Positions 1 to 8,596 of a stretch of DNA of 64,000 nucleotides are shown piece by piece. Each line of letters begins with the position of its first letter. The first letter of the stretch is position 1. The translations under genes and the position numbers were made by a program. The notes under the pieces were generated by a model, which saw only the letters and a program-made list of their open reading frames with translations, had not been told where the DNA came from and did no database searches. The DNA comes from Paenarthrobacter nitroguajacolicus. GTDB taxonomy: Bacteria > Actinomycetota > Actinomycetes > Actinomycetales > Micrococcaceae. The stretch is from positions 1-64,000 of the forward strand of contig NZ_JAQPPK010000006.1 of assembly GCF_029952445.1 (NCBI RefSeq), given 5' to 3'.

Positions 1-245
1 AAATCCGCCAATTCATCCCCAACGACTTCGCCTCCCTCGGAGCAGACGGCTTCGGCTTCTCCGACACCCGCCAAGCCGCACGCCGCTACTTCAAAAACGA
101 CACCCACTCCATCGTCGCCAAAACCCTCCAACTCCTCGCTGCCAAGGGAGAAGTCGAAGAAGGTGCCCTGGAAAAGGCGATCGAGAAGTACCGGCTCCTG
201 GATGTCAACGCCGGCACCACCGGCGGAGCAGGCGGAGACGCCTAA
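1..245 (+). CDS. aceE: Pyruvate dehydrogenase E1 component, 3' end only
   Basis: Eighty codons are open from base 3 to TAA at 243-245; the 5' part lies outside the window. The sequence contains FGFSDTRQAARRYF and ends with a Gly-rich tail, which fits the C-terminus of the homodimeric, actinobacterial/proteobacterial-type thiamine-diphosphate E1 (AceE), where the C-terminal domain supports dimer contacts. AceE decarboxylates pyruvate and passes the acetyl group to the E2 lipoyl domains, making acetyl-CoA. Placement immediately before a fatty-acid-synthesis regulator and the fab genes is usual in actinobacteria. Identity rests on a short C-terminal stretch and on gene context. Confidence 0.8.
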   Translation, partial: IRQFIPNDFASLGADGFGFSDTRQAARRYFKNDTHSIVAKTLQLLAAKGEVEEGALEKAIEKYRLLDVNAGTTGGAGGDA

Positions 246-375
246 GTCCCTTCCGGGACGTCCCGCGCCACCAGCAATATCCGCGACGGCGGCTTCCACC
301 AGAAGGTGGGGGCCGCCGTCGGGCTTTAATCTGTCCGCGGGAGGCTGCGCGCAACGTGACGGGCAACAAGGCCAG

Positions 376-392
376 TTGTAGCCTTCTCACAA
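376..392. promoter_or_regulatory. Candidate FasR operator upstream of the regulator gene
   Basis: The sequence TTGTAG-CCTTC-TCACAA is an imperfect 6-5-6 inverted repeat with the same arm and spacer lengths as the perfect repeat before fabD (1678-1694). It lies 37 bp before the chosen ATG at 429 and abuts an upstream in-frame ATG at 393, which argues against 393 as the start. I infer autoregulation. Confidence 0.5.
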
Positions 393-428
393 ATGGAGCT
401 TCCCCGGGCTGGGCCGTATGCTCATTCC

Positions 429-1673
429 ATGGCAGAGCCCACCAAAACAACTTCAAAGCGCAAGGCAGCAACCCAGGCGTTGTCCCCGGAAAAGGCGGAA
501 ACCCTGCGGCAGCTTCGCGCCAACGTGGGGCAACTGTCCACCAGCACCATGCGCAAGCTGGAGAAGTCACTCCCCTGGTACAGCCGGCTGAGCTCCGATG
601 AGCGTTCAGCACTGGGCTTGGTGGCACAGAATGGAATCGCTGCCTTCGTGACCTGGTACGAGCGTCCCAGTTCGCCGTCCTGGATCCTTACCGATGTCTT
701 TGGCAATGCCCCCACTGAGCTCACCCGCTCCATCAGCCTGCAAAAGGCCCTGCAACTGATCCGCATCGTGGTGGAAGTGGTGGAGGACCAGGTGCCTGTG
801 ATCGCTCCGGAGTCCGACCAGCCTTCGCTGCGTGAAGCCGTCCTGCGCTATTCGCGCGAAGTGGCCTTTGCGGCCGCCGATGTCTACGCTCGCGCCGCCG
901 AGTCACGGGGTTCCTGGGACACCCGGCTGGAAGCCTTGATTGTTGATGCGATCCTTCGCGGCGAGAACACAGATGCCTTGCGATCCCGGATCGCAGCCCT
1001 GGGCTGGAAAGCGCAGGAGCGCTTCACTGTGATGGTGGGCAATTCCCCGTCCGAACCGAGTGCAAGCTACGTCAGCGAGCTGCGCCGCACGGCGGGACGC
1101 TTCGCTGAGGATGCGCTGGTGGGAATCCAAGGCGACCGCCTCATCCTGATCCTTGGTGGGGTGCAGGACAGGGACACCGCGTACCTCAAGCTCAGCGAAC
1201 TTTTCGCTCCCGGCGCCGTAGTTTACGGTCCGGAGGCAGGGTCTTTGCTCGAAGCCAGCAGCTCCGCCCAGGCCGCCTTCGCCGGCCTCACCGCTGCCCG
1301 CGCGTGGCCCTCCGCGCCGCGTCCCGTAGCCGCTGACGATCTCCTCCCGGAGCGCGTGGTTTCCGGGGATGACGCTGCCCGGCGGTCCCTGATCAAAAAC
1401 ATCTACAGGCCGCTTCTTGCAGCTTCGAACGGCCTCGTGGAGACCCTGGGGACGTACCTTGAACTGGGGCATTCCCTGGAAGCAACCGCCCGGGAATTGT
1501 TCGTCCATGCCAACACAGTGCGCTACCGTTTGAAGCGTGTCTGCGACGTGACAGGCTGGGATCCACTCCTTCCAAGGGAGGCGTTCGTGCTTCAAACAGC
1601 CTTGGTGGTCGGCCGGCTTTCGGCCCCTCCCAAAGCCGTTCCCGAACGTCACGCGTCGCGTTCGCAGAACTGA
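429..1673 (+). CDS. fasR: PucR-type transcriptional regulator of fatty acid synthesis (FasR-like)
   Basis: A 414-residue cytoplasmic DNA-binding protein. The C-terminus (about residues 335-405) carries the PucR/CdaR-type helix-turn-helix with the signature HANTVRYRLKRV; the N-terminal two thirds is the long sensor region typical of this class. In Streptomyces coelicolor the regulator in this position, FasR, activates the fabD-fabH-acpP-fabF operon directly downstream, and the gene order here is identical. ATG 429 (MAEPTKTTSKRK) is chosen over ATG 393 because the latter abuts a putative operator. Matching inverted repeats precede this gene and fabD, consistent with control of both. The ligand is unknown from sequence; in Streptomyces acyl-CoA status is implicated. 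Confidence 0.85.
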   Translation: MAEPTKTTSKRKAATQALSPEKAETLRQLRANVGQLSTSTMRKLEKSLPWYSRLSSDERSALGLVAQNGIAAFVTWYERPSSPSWILTDVFGNAPTELTRSISLQKALQLIRIVVEVVEDQVPVIAPESDQPSLREAVLRYSREVAFAAADVYARAAESRGSWDTRLEALIVDAILRGENTDALRSRIAALGWKAQERFTVMVGNSPSEPSASYVSELRRTAGRFAEDALVGIQGDRLILILGGVQDRDTAYLKLSELFAPGAVVYGPEAGSLLEASSSAQAAFAGLTAARAWPSAPRPVAADDLLPERVVSGDDAARRSLIKNIYRPLLAASNGLVETLGTYLELGHSLEATARELFVHANTVRYRLKRVCDVTGWDPLLPREAFVLQTALVVGRLSAPPKAVPERHASRSQN

Positions 1674-1677
1674 ACCG

Positions 1678-1694
1678 TTGTAGACTTCCTACAA
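1678..1694. promoter_or_regulatory. Candidate FasR operator in front of fabD
   Basis: TTGTAG-ACTTC-CTACAA is a perfect 6-bp inverted repeat with a 5-nt spacer, starting five bases after the regulator stop codon and 67 bp before the fabD start. The near-palindrome TTGGTGTACCAA at 1710-1721 lies in the same short gap. The architecture matches the site at 376-392. Confidence 0.6.
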
Positions 1695-1761
1695 ACTGAC
1701 CCAGTGAGCTTGGTGTACCAAAACACCAGTGGATCACGTGGCAATTTGGAAAGCTGGATAC

Positions 1762-2691
1762 GTGCTTGCAATCGTCTGCCCTGGACAGGGCTCCCAGACC
1801 CCCGGATTTTTGGCCCCTTGGCTGGAACTCCCCTCCGTCGAAGGCCAGTTGGCCGCCCTGAGCGAGATCGCAGGCATTGACCTCAAGGCCCACGGCACCA
1901 CCTCGGATGAAGAGACCATCAAGGACACTGCAGTTGCGCAGCCCCTGATCGTCGCCGCCGGCCTCGTGGCCGCGCAGTCCTTGTTCGACGTCGAGCTGAG
2001 CACCTTGCCGGTTGTTCTCGCCGGCCACTCCGTCGGGGAAATCACCGCCTCCGCCCTCGCCGGCGTCCTCACTGAGGCCGAAGCCATGACCTTCGTCCGC
2101 GAACGTGCCAACAGCATGGCTGCAGCAGCCGCGGTGACCCCCACGGGCATGAGTGCAGTGGTGGGAGGCGATCCCGCCGACGTCCTGGCAGCAATCGAAG
2201 CTTCCGGCGCCACGGCGGCAAACGTCAACGGCGCCGGCCAGACCGTAGCCGCAGGCACCTTCGAGCAGCTGAAGGCTTTGTCGGACAACCCGCCCGCGAA
2301 GGCACGCGTGATTCCGCTCAAGGTCGCTGGCGCCTTCCACACCTCGCACATGGCTCCTGCAGTCAGCGCCCTTGAAGCCCTCAAGCCGTCGTTGTCCCCG
2401 CAAAGCCCGACTGTCCCGCTGTTGTCCAACTACGACGGCAAGGAAGTCACGGCAGGACCAGCCGCCGTCGAAAGCCTCATCGCCCAGGTATCCCGGCCGG
2501 TCCGCTGGGACCTGTGCATGGAAACGCTGGTGGCGCGCGGCGTCAGCGGCGTCATTGAACTTGCTCCCGCCGGGACCCTCGCGGGGCTGGCCAAACGCGG
2601 CATGCCCGGCGTCAAGACCGTTGCAGTCAAAACCCCGGATGACCTGTCCGCGGCTCTCGCACTCTTTGCTGAACTGGAGGGACAGGCATGA
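1762..2691 (+). CDS. fabD: Malonyl-CoA:ACP transacylase
   Basis: Transfers malonyl groups from malonyl-CoA to acyl carrier protein, supplying extender units for type II fatty acid synthesis. The protein (309 aa) starts with MLAIVCPGQGSQTPGF, the family N-terminal motif, and contains the nucleophile elbow GHSVGE with the active Ser; the family His is in the GAFHTSHM segment. GTG 1762 is preferred over GTG 1729 because it gives this canonical N-terminus and has GGAAAG upstream. The stop overlaps the fabH start by 4 bp (ATGA at 2688-2691), implying translational coupling. First gene of the fab operon and probably FasR-controlled. Confidence 0.95.
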   Translation: MLAIVCPGQGSQTPGFLAPWLELPSVEGQLAALSEIAGIDLKAHGTTSDEETIKDTAVAQPLIVAAGLVAAQSLFDVELSTLPVVLAGHSVGEITASALAGVLTEAEAMTFVRERANSMAAAAAVTPTGMSAVVGGDPADVLAAIEASGATAANVNGAGQTVAAGTFEQLKALSDNPPAKARVIPLKVAGAFHTSHMAPAVSALEALKPSLSPQSPTVPLLSNYDGKEVTAGPAAVESLIAQVSRPVRWDLCMETLVARGVSGVIELAPAGTLAGLAKRGMPGVKTVAVKTPDDLSAALALFAELEGQA

Positions 2692-3749
2692 GCACACCGG
2701 TACTCAACAAAGCCACCGTCAACGAGAATGCCCGGATCCTGGGCATCGGCGCGTACCGCCCCGACGTCATCGTCACCAACGAAGACGTTTGCCAGTGGAT
2801 CGATTCCTCGGATGAATGGATCCGACAGCGTACCGGCATCATCACCCGTCACCGCGCAGCCGCCGACGTCAGCGTCATCGACATGGCCGAAGGCGCAGCA
2901 CGGGAAGCAATCCAACAGGCAGGCATCGAGCCGTCCCAGCTCGGAGCTGTCATCGTCTCCACCGTCACCCACCCTTATGCGACGCCGTCGGCCGCCGCCG
3001 CGCTCACCGAGCGTTTGGGCGCGACGCCGGCACCGGCCTTTGATATCTCTGCCGCCTGTGCAGGGTACTGCTACGGCGTGGCCCAGGCTGACGCGCTGGT
3101 CCGCTCAGGCGCTGCCAAGTACGTTCTGGTTGTTGGCGCCGAAAAGCTCTCGGATGTCATCGACAACCACGAGCGCACTATCTCCTTCCTCCTCGGTGAC
3201 GGGGCGGGCGCAGTAGTAGTGGGCCCGTCGGAGACACCCGGCATCGGCCCCTCCGTGTGGGGCTCCGACGGCAGCAAATGGGATGCCATCGGCATGACCC
3301 ACTCACTCGAAGACGTCAAGAAGCTCGGCGAGTCGGCCAGGCACTCGGACGAAATTGACGACCCCGCCATCCTTTCCGCGACCCAGGATGTGTGGCCAAC
3401 CCTGCGCCAGGACGGCCAGACCGTCTTCCGCTGGGCCGTTTGGGAAATGGCCAAGGTAGCCCAGCAGGCATTGGATGCTGCCGGCATCGAAGCCACTGAC
3501 CTCGCTGCGTTCGTTCCCCACCAGGCGAACATGCGCATCATTGACGAGATGGTGAAGAAGCTGAAGCTTCCCGAGTCTGTTGTGATCGGCCGCGATATTG
3601 CACAGGCCGGGAACACCTCTGCCGCCTCCATCCCCCTTGCAACGCATCGCTTGCTCCAGGAGAACCCTGGCCTGAGCGGTGGCCTTGCCCTGCAGATCGG
3701 CTTCGGCGCCGGCTTGGTCTTTGGCGCCCAGGTTGTGGTCCTGCCGTAA
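2688..3749 (+). CDS. fabH: Beta-ketoacyl-ACP synthase III
   Basis: Condenses an acyl-CoA primer with malonyl-ACP to start fatty acid chains. The catalytic triad is visible as Cys124 (SAACAGYC), His278 (VPHQAN) and Asn309 (QAGNTS). At 353 residues it has normal family length. In actinobacteria this enzyme usually prefers branched primers, giving iso/anteiso fatty acids; that preference is family knowledge and not visible here. Overlaps fabD by 4 bp and is followed by a 117-bp gap before acpP. Confidence 0.95.
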   Translation: MSTPVLNKATVNENARILGIGAYRPDVIVTNEDVCQWIDSSDEWIRQRTGIITRHRAAADVSVIDMAEGAAREAIQQAGIEPSQLGAVIVSTVTHPYATPSAAAALTERLGATPAPAFDISAACAGYCYGVAQADALVRSGAAKYVLVVGAEKLSDVIDNHERTISFLLGDGAGAVVVGPSETPGIGPSVWGSDGSKWDAIGMTHSLEDVKKLGESARHSDEIDDPAILSATQDVWPTLRQDGQTVFRWAVWEMAKVAQQALDAAGIEATDLAAFVPHQANMRIIDEMVKKLKLPESVVIGRDIAQAGNTSAASIPLATHRLLQENPGLSGGLALQIGFGAGLVFGAQVVVLP

Positions 3750-3866
3750 GACCTGGACCGGCCACCGCGGCCTCCAGCCAACTGAATACGACTTACAAAC
3801 CCAAACCGTAACCGCGGTTTGCCCCCTTTCCGGCAGCAGCCGGTACAACAAGAAAAGGAGCCAACA

Positions 3867-4112
3867 ATGGCTAGCAACGAAGAGATCCTGGCCGGCCTGG
3901 CTGAAATCGTTAACGAAGAGACGGGCCTCGCCACCGAAGCCGTCGAGCTCGACAAGTCCTTCACCGAGGACCTCGACATCGACTCCATCTCCATGATGAC
4001 CATCGTTGTCAACGCTGAAGAGAAGTTCGGCGTCCGCATTCCCGACGAAGAGGTCAAGAACCTCAAGACCGTCGGCGACGCCGTCAGCTTCATCGCCAAC
4101 GCACAGGCCTAG
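3867..4112 (+). CDS. acpP: Acyl carrier protein
   Basis: An 81-residue acidic protein that carries growing acyl chains on a phosphopantetheine arm. The attachment Ser is Ser40 in DLDIDSISM, matching the DSL-type site. ATG 3867 is chosen over ATG 3819 because it follows AAAGGAG at good spacing and gives the standard length. It sits between fabH and fabF and is followed by a strong hairpin (4125-4165), which may separate its high expression from that of fabF. Confidence 0.96.
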   Translation: MASNEEILAGLAEIVNEETGLATEAVELDKSFTEDLDIDSISMMTIVVNAEEKFGVRIPDEEVKNLKTVGDAVSFIANAQA

Positions 4113-4124
4113 TCCTGACACCAG

Positions 4125-4165
4125 CTGTGCCGGGCCGGGGCGATAACTCCCTGCGCCCGGCACAG
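4125..4165 (+). promoter_or_regulatory. Hairpin between acpP and fabF
   Basis: CTGTGCCGGGC (4125-4135) is followed 19 nt later by its exact reverse complement GCCCGGCACAG (4155-4165). No U-run follows, so a simple intrinsic terminator is unlikely. An mRNA-stabilising or partial-attenuation element at the acpP 3' end is the simplest reading. Confidence 0.5.
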
Positions 4166-4243
4166 CCGCAATAACGCCCAAAGTTTTTCCTGCCGCCCCC
4201 GCTGACCGCGACCGGGACGGCTGATCCGACAGAGAGTGATCGC

Positions 4244-5479
4244 ATGGCACGCAAAGTAGTCATAACCGGTCTGGGGGCCACCACTCCCATCGGCGGCGAC
4301 GTACCCACAATGTGGCAGAACGCGCTGAAAGGGGTCTCCGGTGCCCGCACGCTCGAAGACGAGTGGGTCTCCAAGTACGACCTCCCCGTCCACTTTGCTG
4401 CCAGGTGCTCCACGCCGGCCCTGGAGGTCCTGAGCCGGGTTGAGGCCAAGCGCATGGACCCCTCCACGCAGTTTGGCGTCATCGCCGCCCGTGAAGCCTG
4501 GGCAGACTCCGGAATAGGCGAGATCGACCACGACCGCTTGGCCGTAGCGTTTGCTACCGGTATCGGCGGCGTCTGGACTCTTCTGGATGCTTGGGACACG
4601 CTCCGCGACAAGGGCCCCCGCAGGGTCCTTCCCATGACCGTGCCCATGCTCATGCCCAACGGCGTGGCTGCCGCTGTCAGCCTTGACCTGGGTGCACGCG
4701 CCGGAGCCCACACTCCGGTTTCAGCCTGTGCATCAGGCACAGAAGCCATGCACCTTGGTTTGGACCTGATCCGGTCCGGCAAGGCCGATGTTGTGGTCTG
4801 CGGTGGCGCTGAAGCTGCGATCCACCCGATGCCGCTGGCTGCGTTCTCCTCCATGCAGGCACTGTCCCGCCGCAACGACGAGCCCGAGCGCGCTTCCCGC
4901 CCGTACGACCGCGACCGTGATGGCTTTGTCATGGGTGAAGGTGCCGGAGCACTTGTCCTTGAAGCTGAAGAGCACGCAATCGCCCGCGGAGCACGCATCT
5001 ATGCCGAGCTCGCAGGTACTTCAGTGACCGCGGACGCCTACCACATCACCGCACCGGACCCCGAGGGCCTGGGTGCCACGCGCGCATTGAAGGCCGCAAT
5101 GTTCGATGGCCGGATCCAGGCCGAGGACGTCGTTCACGTCAATGCGCACGCTACCTCTACCCCGGTGGGCGACAAGCCCGAGTACACGGCCCTCCGCGCG
5201 GCCCTGGGGACGCACGTGGACAATGTGGCGGTCTCTGCCACCAAGTCCCAGATGGGCCACCTCCTGGGCGCTTCAGGCGCCGTGGAGGCCGTACTGACGG
5301 TGCTGGCAGTCTATGAGCGCAAGGCCCCGGTCACCATCAACCTCGAGAACCAGGATCCGGAGATCCCCCTCGACGTCGTAACCTCCGTGCGCGACCTGCC
5401 CGCCGGCGACATCGTGGCGCTGAGCAACTCGTTCGGCTTCGGCGGCCACAACGCCGTCATTGCGGTGCGGAACGTCTAA
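4244..5479 (+). CDS. fabF: Beta-ketoacyl-ACP synthase II
   Basis: Elongating condensing enzyme of type II fatty acid synthesis, joining acyl groups to malonyl-ACP. The Cys-His-His triad is visible: Cys162 in SACASGTEAM, a His in NAHATSTPVGD and a His in MGHLLGASG. At 411 residues it has normal length. Last gene of the fab operon, followed directly by a strong bidirectional terminator. A FabB-like role cannot be excluded, but position and the FabF-like sequence favour FabF. Confidence 0.95.
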   Translation: MARKVVITGLGATTPIGGDVPTMWQNALKGVSGARTLEDEWVSKYDLPVHFAARCSTPALEVLSRVEAKRMDPSTQFGVIAAREAWADSGIGEIDHDRLAVAFATGIGGVWTLLDAWDTLRDKGPRRVLPMTVPMLMPNGVAAAVSLDLGARAGAHTPVSACASGTEAMHLGLDLIRSGKADVVVCGGAEAAIHPMPLAAFSSMQALSRRNDEPERASRPYDRDRDGFVMGEGAGALVLEAEEHAIARGARIYAELAGTSVTADAYHITAPDPEGLGATRALKAAMFDGRIQAEDVVHVNAHATSTPVGDKPEYTALRAALGTHVDNVAVSATKSQMGHLLGASGAVEAVLTVLAVYERKAPVTINLENQDPEIPLDVVTSVRDLPAGDIVALSNSFGFGGHNAVIAVRNV

Positions 5480-5497
5480 ACCCGTTTCCTGGCAAAC

Positions 5498-5535
5498 ATG
5501 AAGAGGGCCCCACCGGCTGGTGGGGCCCTCTTCAT
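5498..5535. terminator. Bidirectional intrinsic terminator between fabF and DUF3145
   Basis: A perfect 17-bp stem (5498-5514 with 5519-5535) around a GGCT loop; its core AAGAGGGCCCCACC pairs with GGTGGGGCCCTCTT. It lies in the gap between two converging genes. U-tracts are short on both sides, but the stem is long and GC-rich. Confidence 0.85.
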
Positions 5536-5583
5536 TGCTATGGGTGTCTGCTTAGGCAGGCTGTCAGCCGACTTACCGGGCTG

Positions 5584-6087
5584 TCAGCCAACCTGGTGCA
5601 GCCAGCGCACGGGGGCGCCTTCTGCTGCGTGCCGGAAGGGTTCGAGTTCCTCGTCCCAGGCCTCGCCGAGGGCCAGCGACAGTTCGTGGTAGACGGCAGA
5701 GGGATCCCCGGCACCTGATTCGTAGGCGTAGCGGATACGGTCCTCGGTCACCATGATGTTGCCGTGCACATCCGTGACGGCATGGAAAATTCCGAGCTCC
5801 GGTGTGTGCGACCAGCGGGCTCCATCCACACCTTGGCTTGGCTCTTCGGTGACCTCGTAGCGCAAATGGGCCCAGCCCCTCAGCGCGGACGCCAATTGGG
5901 CCCCCGTGCCGGGGGCACCCGTCCACGACAACTCCGCCCTGAACATTCCAGGCGCAGCAGGCTGAGGGGTCCACTCAAGATCGGTCCGCTTATCCACGAC
6001 CGATCCGATGGCCCACTCAACGTGCGGGCAAAGCGCCGTAGGGGCCGAGTGCACGAACAAGACACCGCGGGTTGTTGCAACAGACAT
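5584..6087 (-). CDS. DUF3145 family protein
   Basis: A 167-residue soluble protein of the actinobacteria-restricted DUF3145 family; no biochemical function is established. The recognisable start is MSVATTRGVLFVHSAPTALC. ATG 6087 is chosen because GGAGGA sits five to six bases upstream and the N-terminus matches the family; the longer frame to 6171 lacks such a site. No signal peptide or membrane segment. It shares the terminator at 5498-5535 with fabF. Confidence 0.8.
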   Translation of the reverse strand: MSVATTRGVLFVHSAPTALCPHVEWAIGSVVDKRTDLEWTPQPAAPGMFRAELSWTGAPGTGAQLASALRGWAHLRYEVTEEPSQGVDGARWSHTPELGIFHAVTDVHGNIMVTEDRIRYAYESGAGDPSAVYHELSLALGEAWDEELEPFRHAAEGAPVRWLHQVG

Positions 6088-6322
6088 TCCATCCTCCATA
6101 GCTGTAGGTACGTCTTCCCCAACGACCTCTGCCTGGATGTTGCTGTTGCTGCCGGATGCCATGAAACTCATGCGGGCCCTGACAGGCTATTCACTTGTGC
6201 AGTACTTGTAACGATATTGGCACAGAAGTAACCCTCAACCGTGCATTGAAGGTTTCCCCGTGGTGCTTTCATTTTGCCGTACGCCGCCGCTTTCCGCCAG
6301 TGCGGCTTTTGCCTGGCAGGTT

Positions 6323-7249
6323 TCAGGCACGCGGATGGGCCTGCTGGTAACTTTTCCGGAGCCGGTCAACGGAGACATGGGTATAGATCTGCGTGGTAGC
6401 CAGGCTGCTGTGCCCCAGGATCTCCTGGACAGCACGCAGGTCCGCGCCTCCGTCCAGCAAGTGCGTTGCGGCGCTGTGCCGGAGCGCGTGGGGTCCTGTG
6501 GCCGAGGTATCGCCGAGAGCCTGCAGCAAGTCACTCACAACGGCACGGATCTGCCGAGGATCCACGCGGTTGCCCCTGACGCCCAAAAACAAGGCAGGGC
6601 CGCTGCCGGCGGTCACGACGGCGGGGCGGCCACGCCTGAGCCAGTCATCCACTGCCACGGCAGCTGGAACCCCGAACGGCACCGTGCGTTCCTTGTTCCC
6701 TTTGCCCAGCACACGCAGTGTCCTTCGGTCCGGATCCAGATCATCGACGTCGAGTCCGGCAAGTTCGCCGACCCGTACTCCCGTGGCGTAAAGAAGCTCC
6801 ACCATGGCCCGGTTGCGGATAGCCATCGGGCCGCCCTCCGCCGCGGCGATATTCAAGTCATCGACCATCCGGGTGACTTGCTGTTGCTGCAGCACCCCGG
6901 GGAGTGACTTGCTGCGTTTGGGAGCTTGGAGGCGGACCGCCGGGTCCACCGGGATCAATTCTTCCCGAAGGGCCCAGCCGGTGAATGACCTGGCCGTTGC
7001 CGCCCGCCGCGCCAGCGTTGCACGGGACATTCCAGCCTCACTCTGCGCACCGAGCCAACGTCGAAGCGATCCCAACTCAAGCTGGCCGAGCTCTTCCACT
7101 CCCTCCTGCACGGCAAAACCCAGGAGGCTCTCAACATCAGCGATGTAGGCGCGGACGGTGTGGGCAGAGCGCGCCCGTTCACCTTGGAGGTAGCGGCGGA
7201 AACCCTCGACTGCGCCGGCCATGGCTGCTGGTAGTGATTGTGCGTCCAC
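6323..7249 (-). CDS. xerC: Site-specific tyrosine recombinase XerC
   Basis: Resolves chromosome dimers at dif together with XerD and the FtsK translocase. An N-terminal SAM-like core-binding domain (about 10-110) is followed by the catalytic domain with the full active set: Arg159 (TGVRVGEL), Lys183 (GKGNKER), His254 and Arg257 (HALRHSAATH), His280 (GHSS) and Tyr289 (IYTHVS). 308 residues, normal length. The XerC assignment rather than XerD rests on the neighbours dprA and comM, a conserved actinobacterial arrangement. Confidence 0.9.
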   Translation of the reverse strand: MDAQSLPAAMAGAVEGFRRYLQGERARSAHTVRAYIADVESLLGFAVQEGVEELGQLELGSLRRWLGAQSEAGMSRATLARRAATARSFTGWALREELIPVDPAVRLQAPKRSKSLPGVLQQQQVTRMVDDLNIAAAEGGPMAIRNRAMVELLYATGVRVGELAGLDVDDLDPDRRTLRVLGKGNKERTVPFGVPAAVAVDDWLRRGRPAVVTAGSGPALFLGVRGNRVDPRQIRAVVSDLLQALGDTSATGPHALRHSAATHLLDGGADLRAVQEILGHSSLATTQIYTHVSVDRLRKSYQQAHPRA

Positions 7250-7353
7250 CCTTCAACTGTGCCAGCAGTCTTCGCCCGGCGCTTGCATCAACATGCTGTT
7301 TTGGGCCGGGCCAATGCAACGCCTGGCCAATAGAACAACGGGTCTGTTATCAG

Positions 7354-8559
7354 CTAGGCATTCTTTTGGCGCTTCCATGCCCCGCGCTCCGAAACTGCCA
7401 ACCCCAACAGCCCCAGCCGGCCAAGGCCCGCCCGAACGGCGTCAGGACTCAAACCTGCCACGACCGTAAGTTTCTCCACGGAGCTGGTGGATCGAAGCGG
7501 CAACGCATCCAGGAGAATCAGATCCTCCAACGACAAACCGTCGTGCGCCGCGGAACGCTGTACCTTCTCACCGCTTTCCTTGTCCCCGCTGCCGACCTCA
7601 CCGATGGCCCCTGCAAGTTCAACGATCTCGCCAACGTCCGTGACGCATACGGCTCCCCCGTCCCGGAGCAGGCGATGGCAACCAGCCGAGTTTGCACTAT
7701 GGATGGATCCGGGAACCGTGGCAACCGCACGGCCAATGGTCTCAGCATGATGAGCGGTATTCAGCGCTCCGGATCGCCACCGCGCCTCCACCACCACGGT
7801 GACCGAAGCAAGGGCCGCAATGAGCCGGTTCCTTTGCAGGAACCTGTAACGGGTAGGCGCAGACCCCGGAGGAACCTCCGAAATCACAGCGCCCTGGGTG
7901 CACACCGCCCTCAGGAGGTCCTCATTGCCCGAGGGATAGAAGCGGTCGACTCCCCCGGCCATGACTGCGATGGTCGGCAGGCCGGCAACCCCTCCATTCA
8001 GCGCTCCACGGTGTGCATGTGCGTCGATGCCGTAGGCACCGCCGGAGACCACGCTGAAGCCTCGCTGGGCCAGTCCGTAGGCGAAGTCTCCTGTGACGGA
8101 CGCACCGTAGCTTGTACTGTCCCTTGAACCCACCAAGGCTATAGCGTGGCGCGCCGATGGCAACTTCTGCTCATGTCCCCGCCACCACAGGCACAACGGT
8201 TCCTGCAGGCCCAGATCCGACAATTGTTCCGGCCACAGGTCATCGCCTGGAACGATCAACCGGCCACCCAGCCTCCGCATGGTCTCCAGGTCGCGGTCAG
8301 GGGCCAAATCGGCAACACGCGGAGCCCATCGTTTGAGGCTGTCTTTCAGGCCTGCCCACGTTGCGGGCCCTCCCCCGTCACTGAGCACGGTAGAGATTTC
8401 CTGTTCCAGGGCGGCGCTGGTACCCAGCTCCCCCGTAGCCACTCCCAGTGCGTCAACAGCCCCGGCGACGTGGACCAATGCCAGCCCCACCGAGTCCTGC
8501 GGCTCCATGAGCCGGGCCAAGGCGGCCCGGGCAATCCTTTCCTTGTCCTGAACGCTCAT
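7354..8559 (-). CDS. dprA: DNA-processing protein DprA
   Basis: DprA/Smf proteins bind incoming single-stranded DNA and load RecA during transformation. The Rossmann-like domain is visible through ALVGSRDSTSYG and VSGGAYGIDAHAHRGAL, followed by FLQRNRLIAALA and a C-terminal winged-helix-like tail. ATG 8559 (401 aa, MSVQDKERIA) is preferred over GTG 8568 because CAGGAG lies eight bases upstream. It follows comM by 37 bp and precedes xerC. The gene is widespread in actinobacteria without known natural transformation, so its role here may be general recombination. Confidence 0.92.
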   Translation of the reverse strand: MSVQDKERIARAALARLMEPQDSVGLALVHVAGAVDALGVATGELGTSAALEQEISTVLSDGGGPATWAGLKDSLKRWAPRVADLAPDRDLETMRRLGGRLIVPGDDLWPEQLSDLGLQEPLCLWWRGHEQKLPSARHAIALVGSRDSTSYGASVTGDFAYGLAQRGFSVVSGGAYGIDAHAHRGALNGGVAGLPTIAVMAGGVDRFYPSGNEDLLRAVCTQGAVISEVPPGSAPTRYRFLQRNRLIAALASVTVVVEARWRSGALNTAHHAETIGRAVATVPGSIHSANSAGCHRLLRDGGAVCVTDVGEIVELAGAIGEVGSGDKESGEKVQRSAAHDGLSLEDLILLDALPLRSTSSVEKLTVVAGLSPDAVRAGLGRLGLLGLAVSERGAWKRQKNA

Positions 8560-8596
8560 TCCTGCCACTCCTGCTTTCCCTTCACGTTGATAGTGC

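Noticed and set aside
1393..2697. 434-residue frame on the minus strand
   Set aside because: It is antisense to the end of fasR and all of fabD and has no motif.
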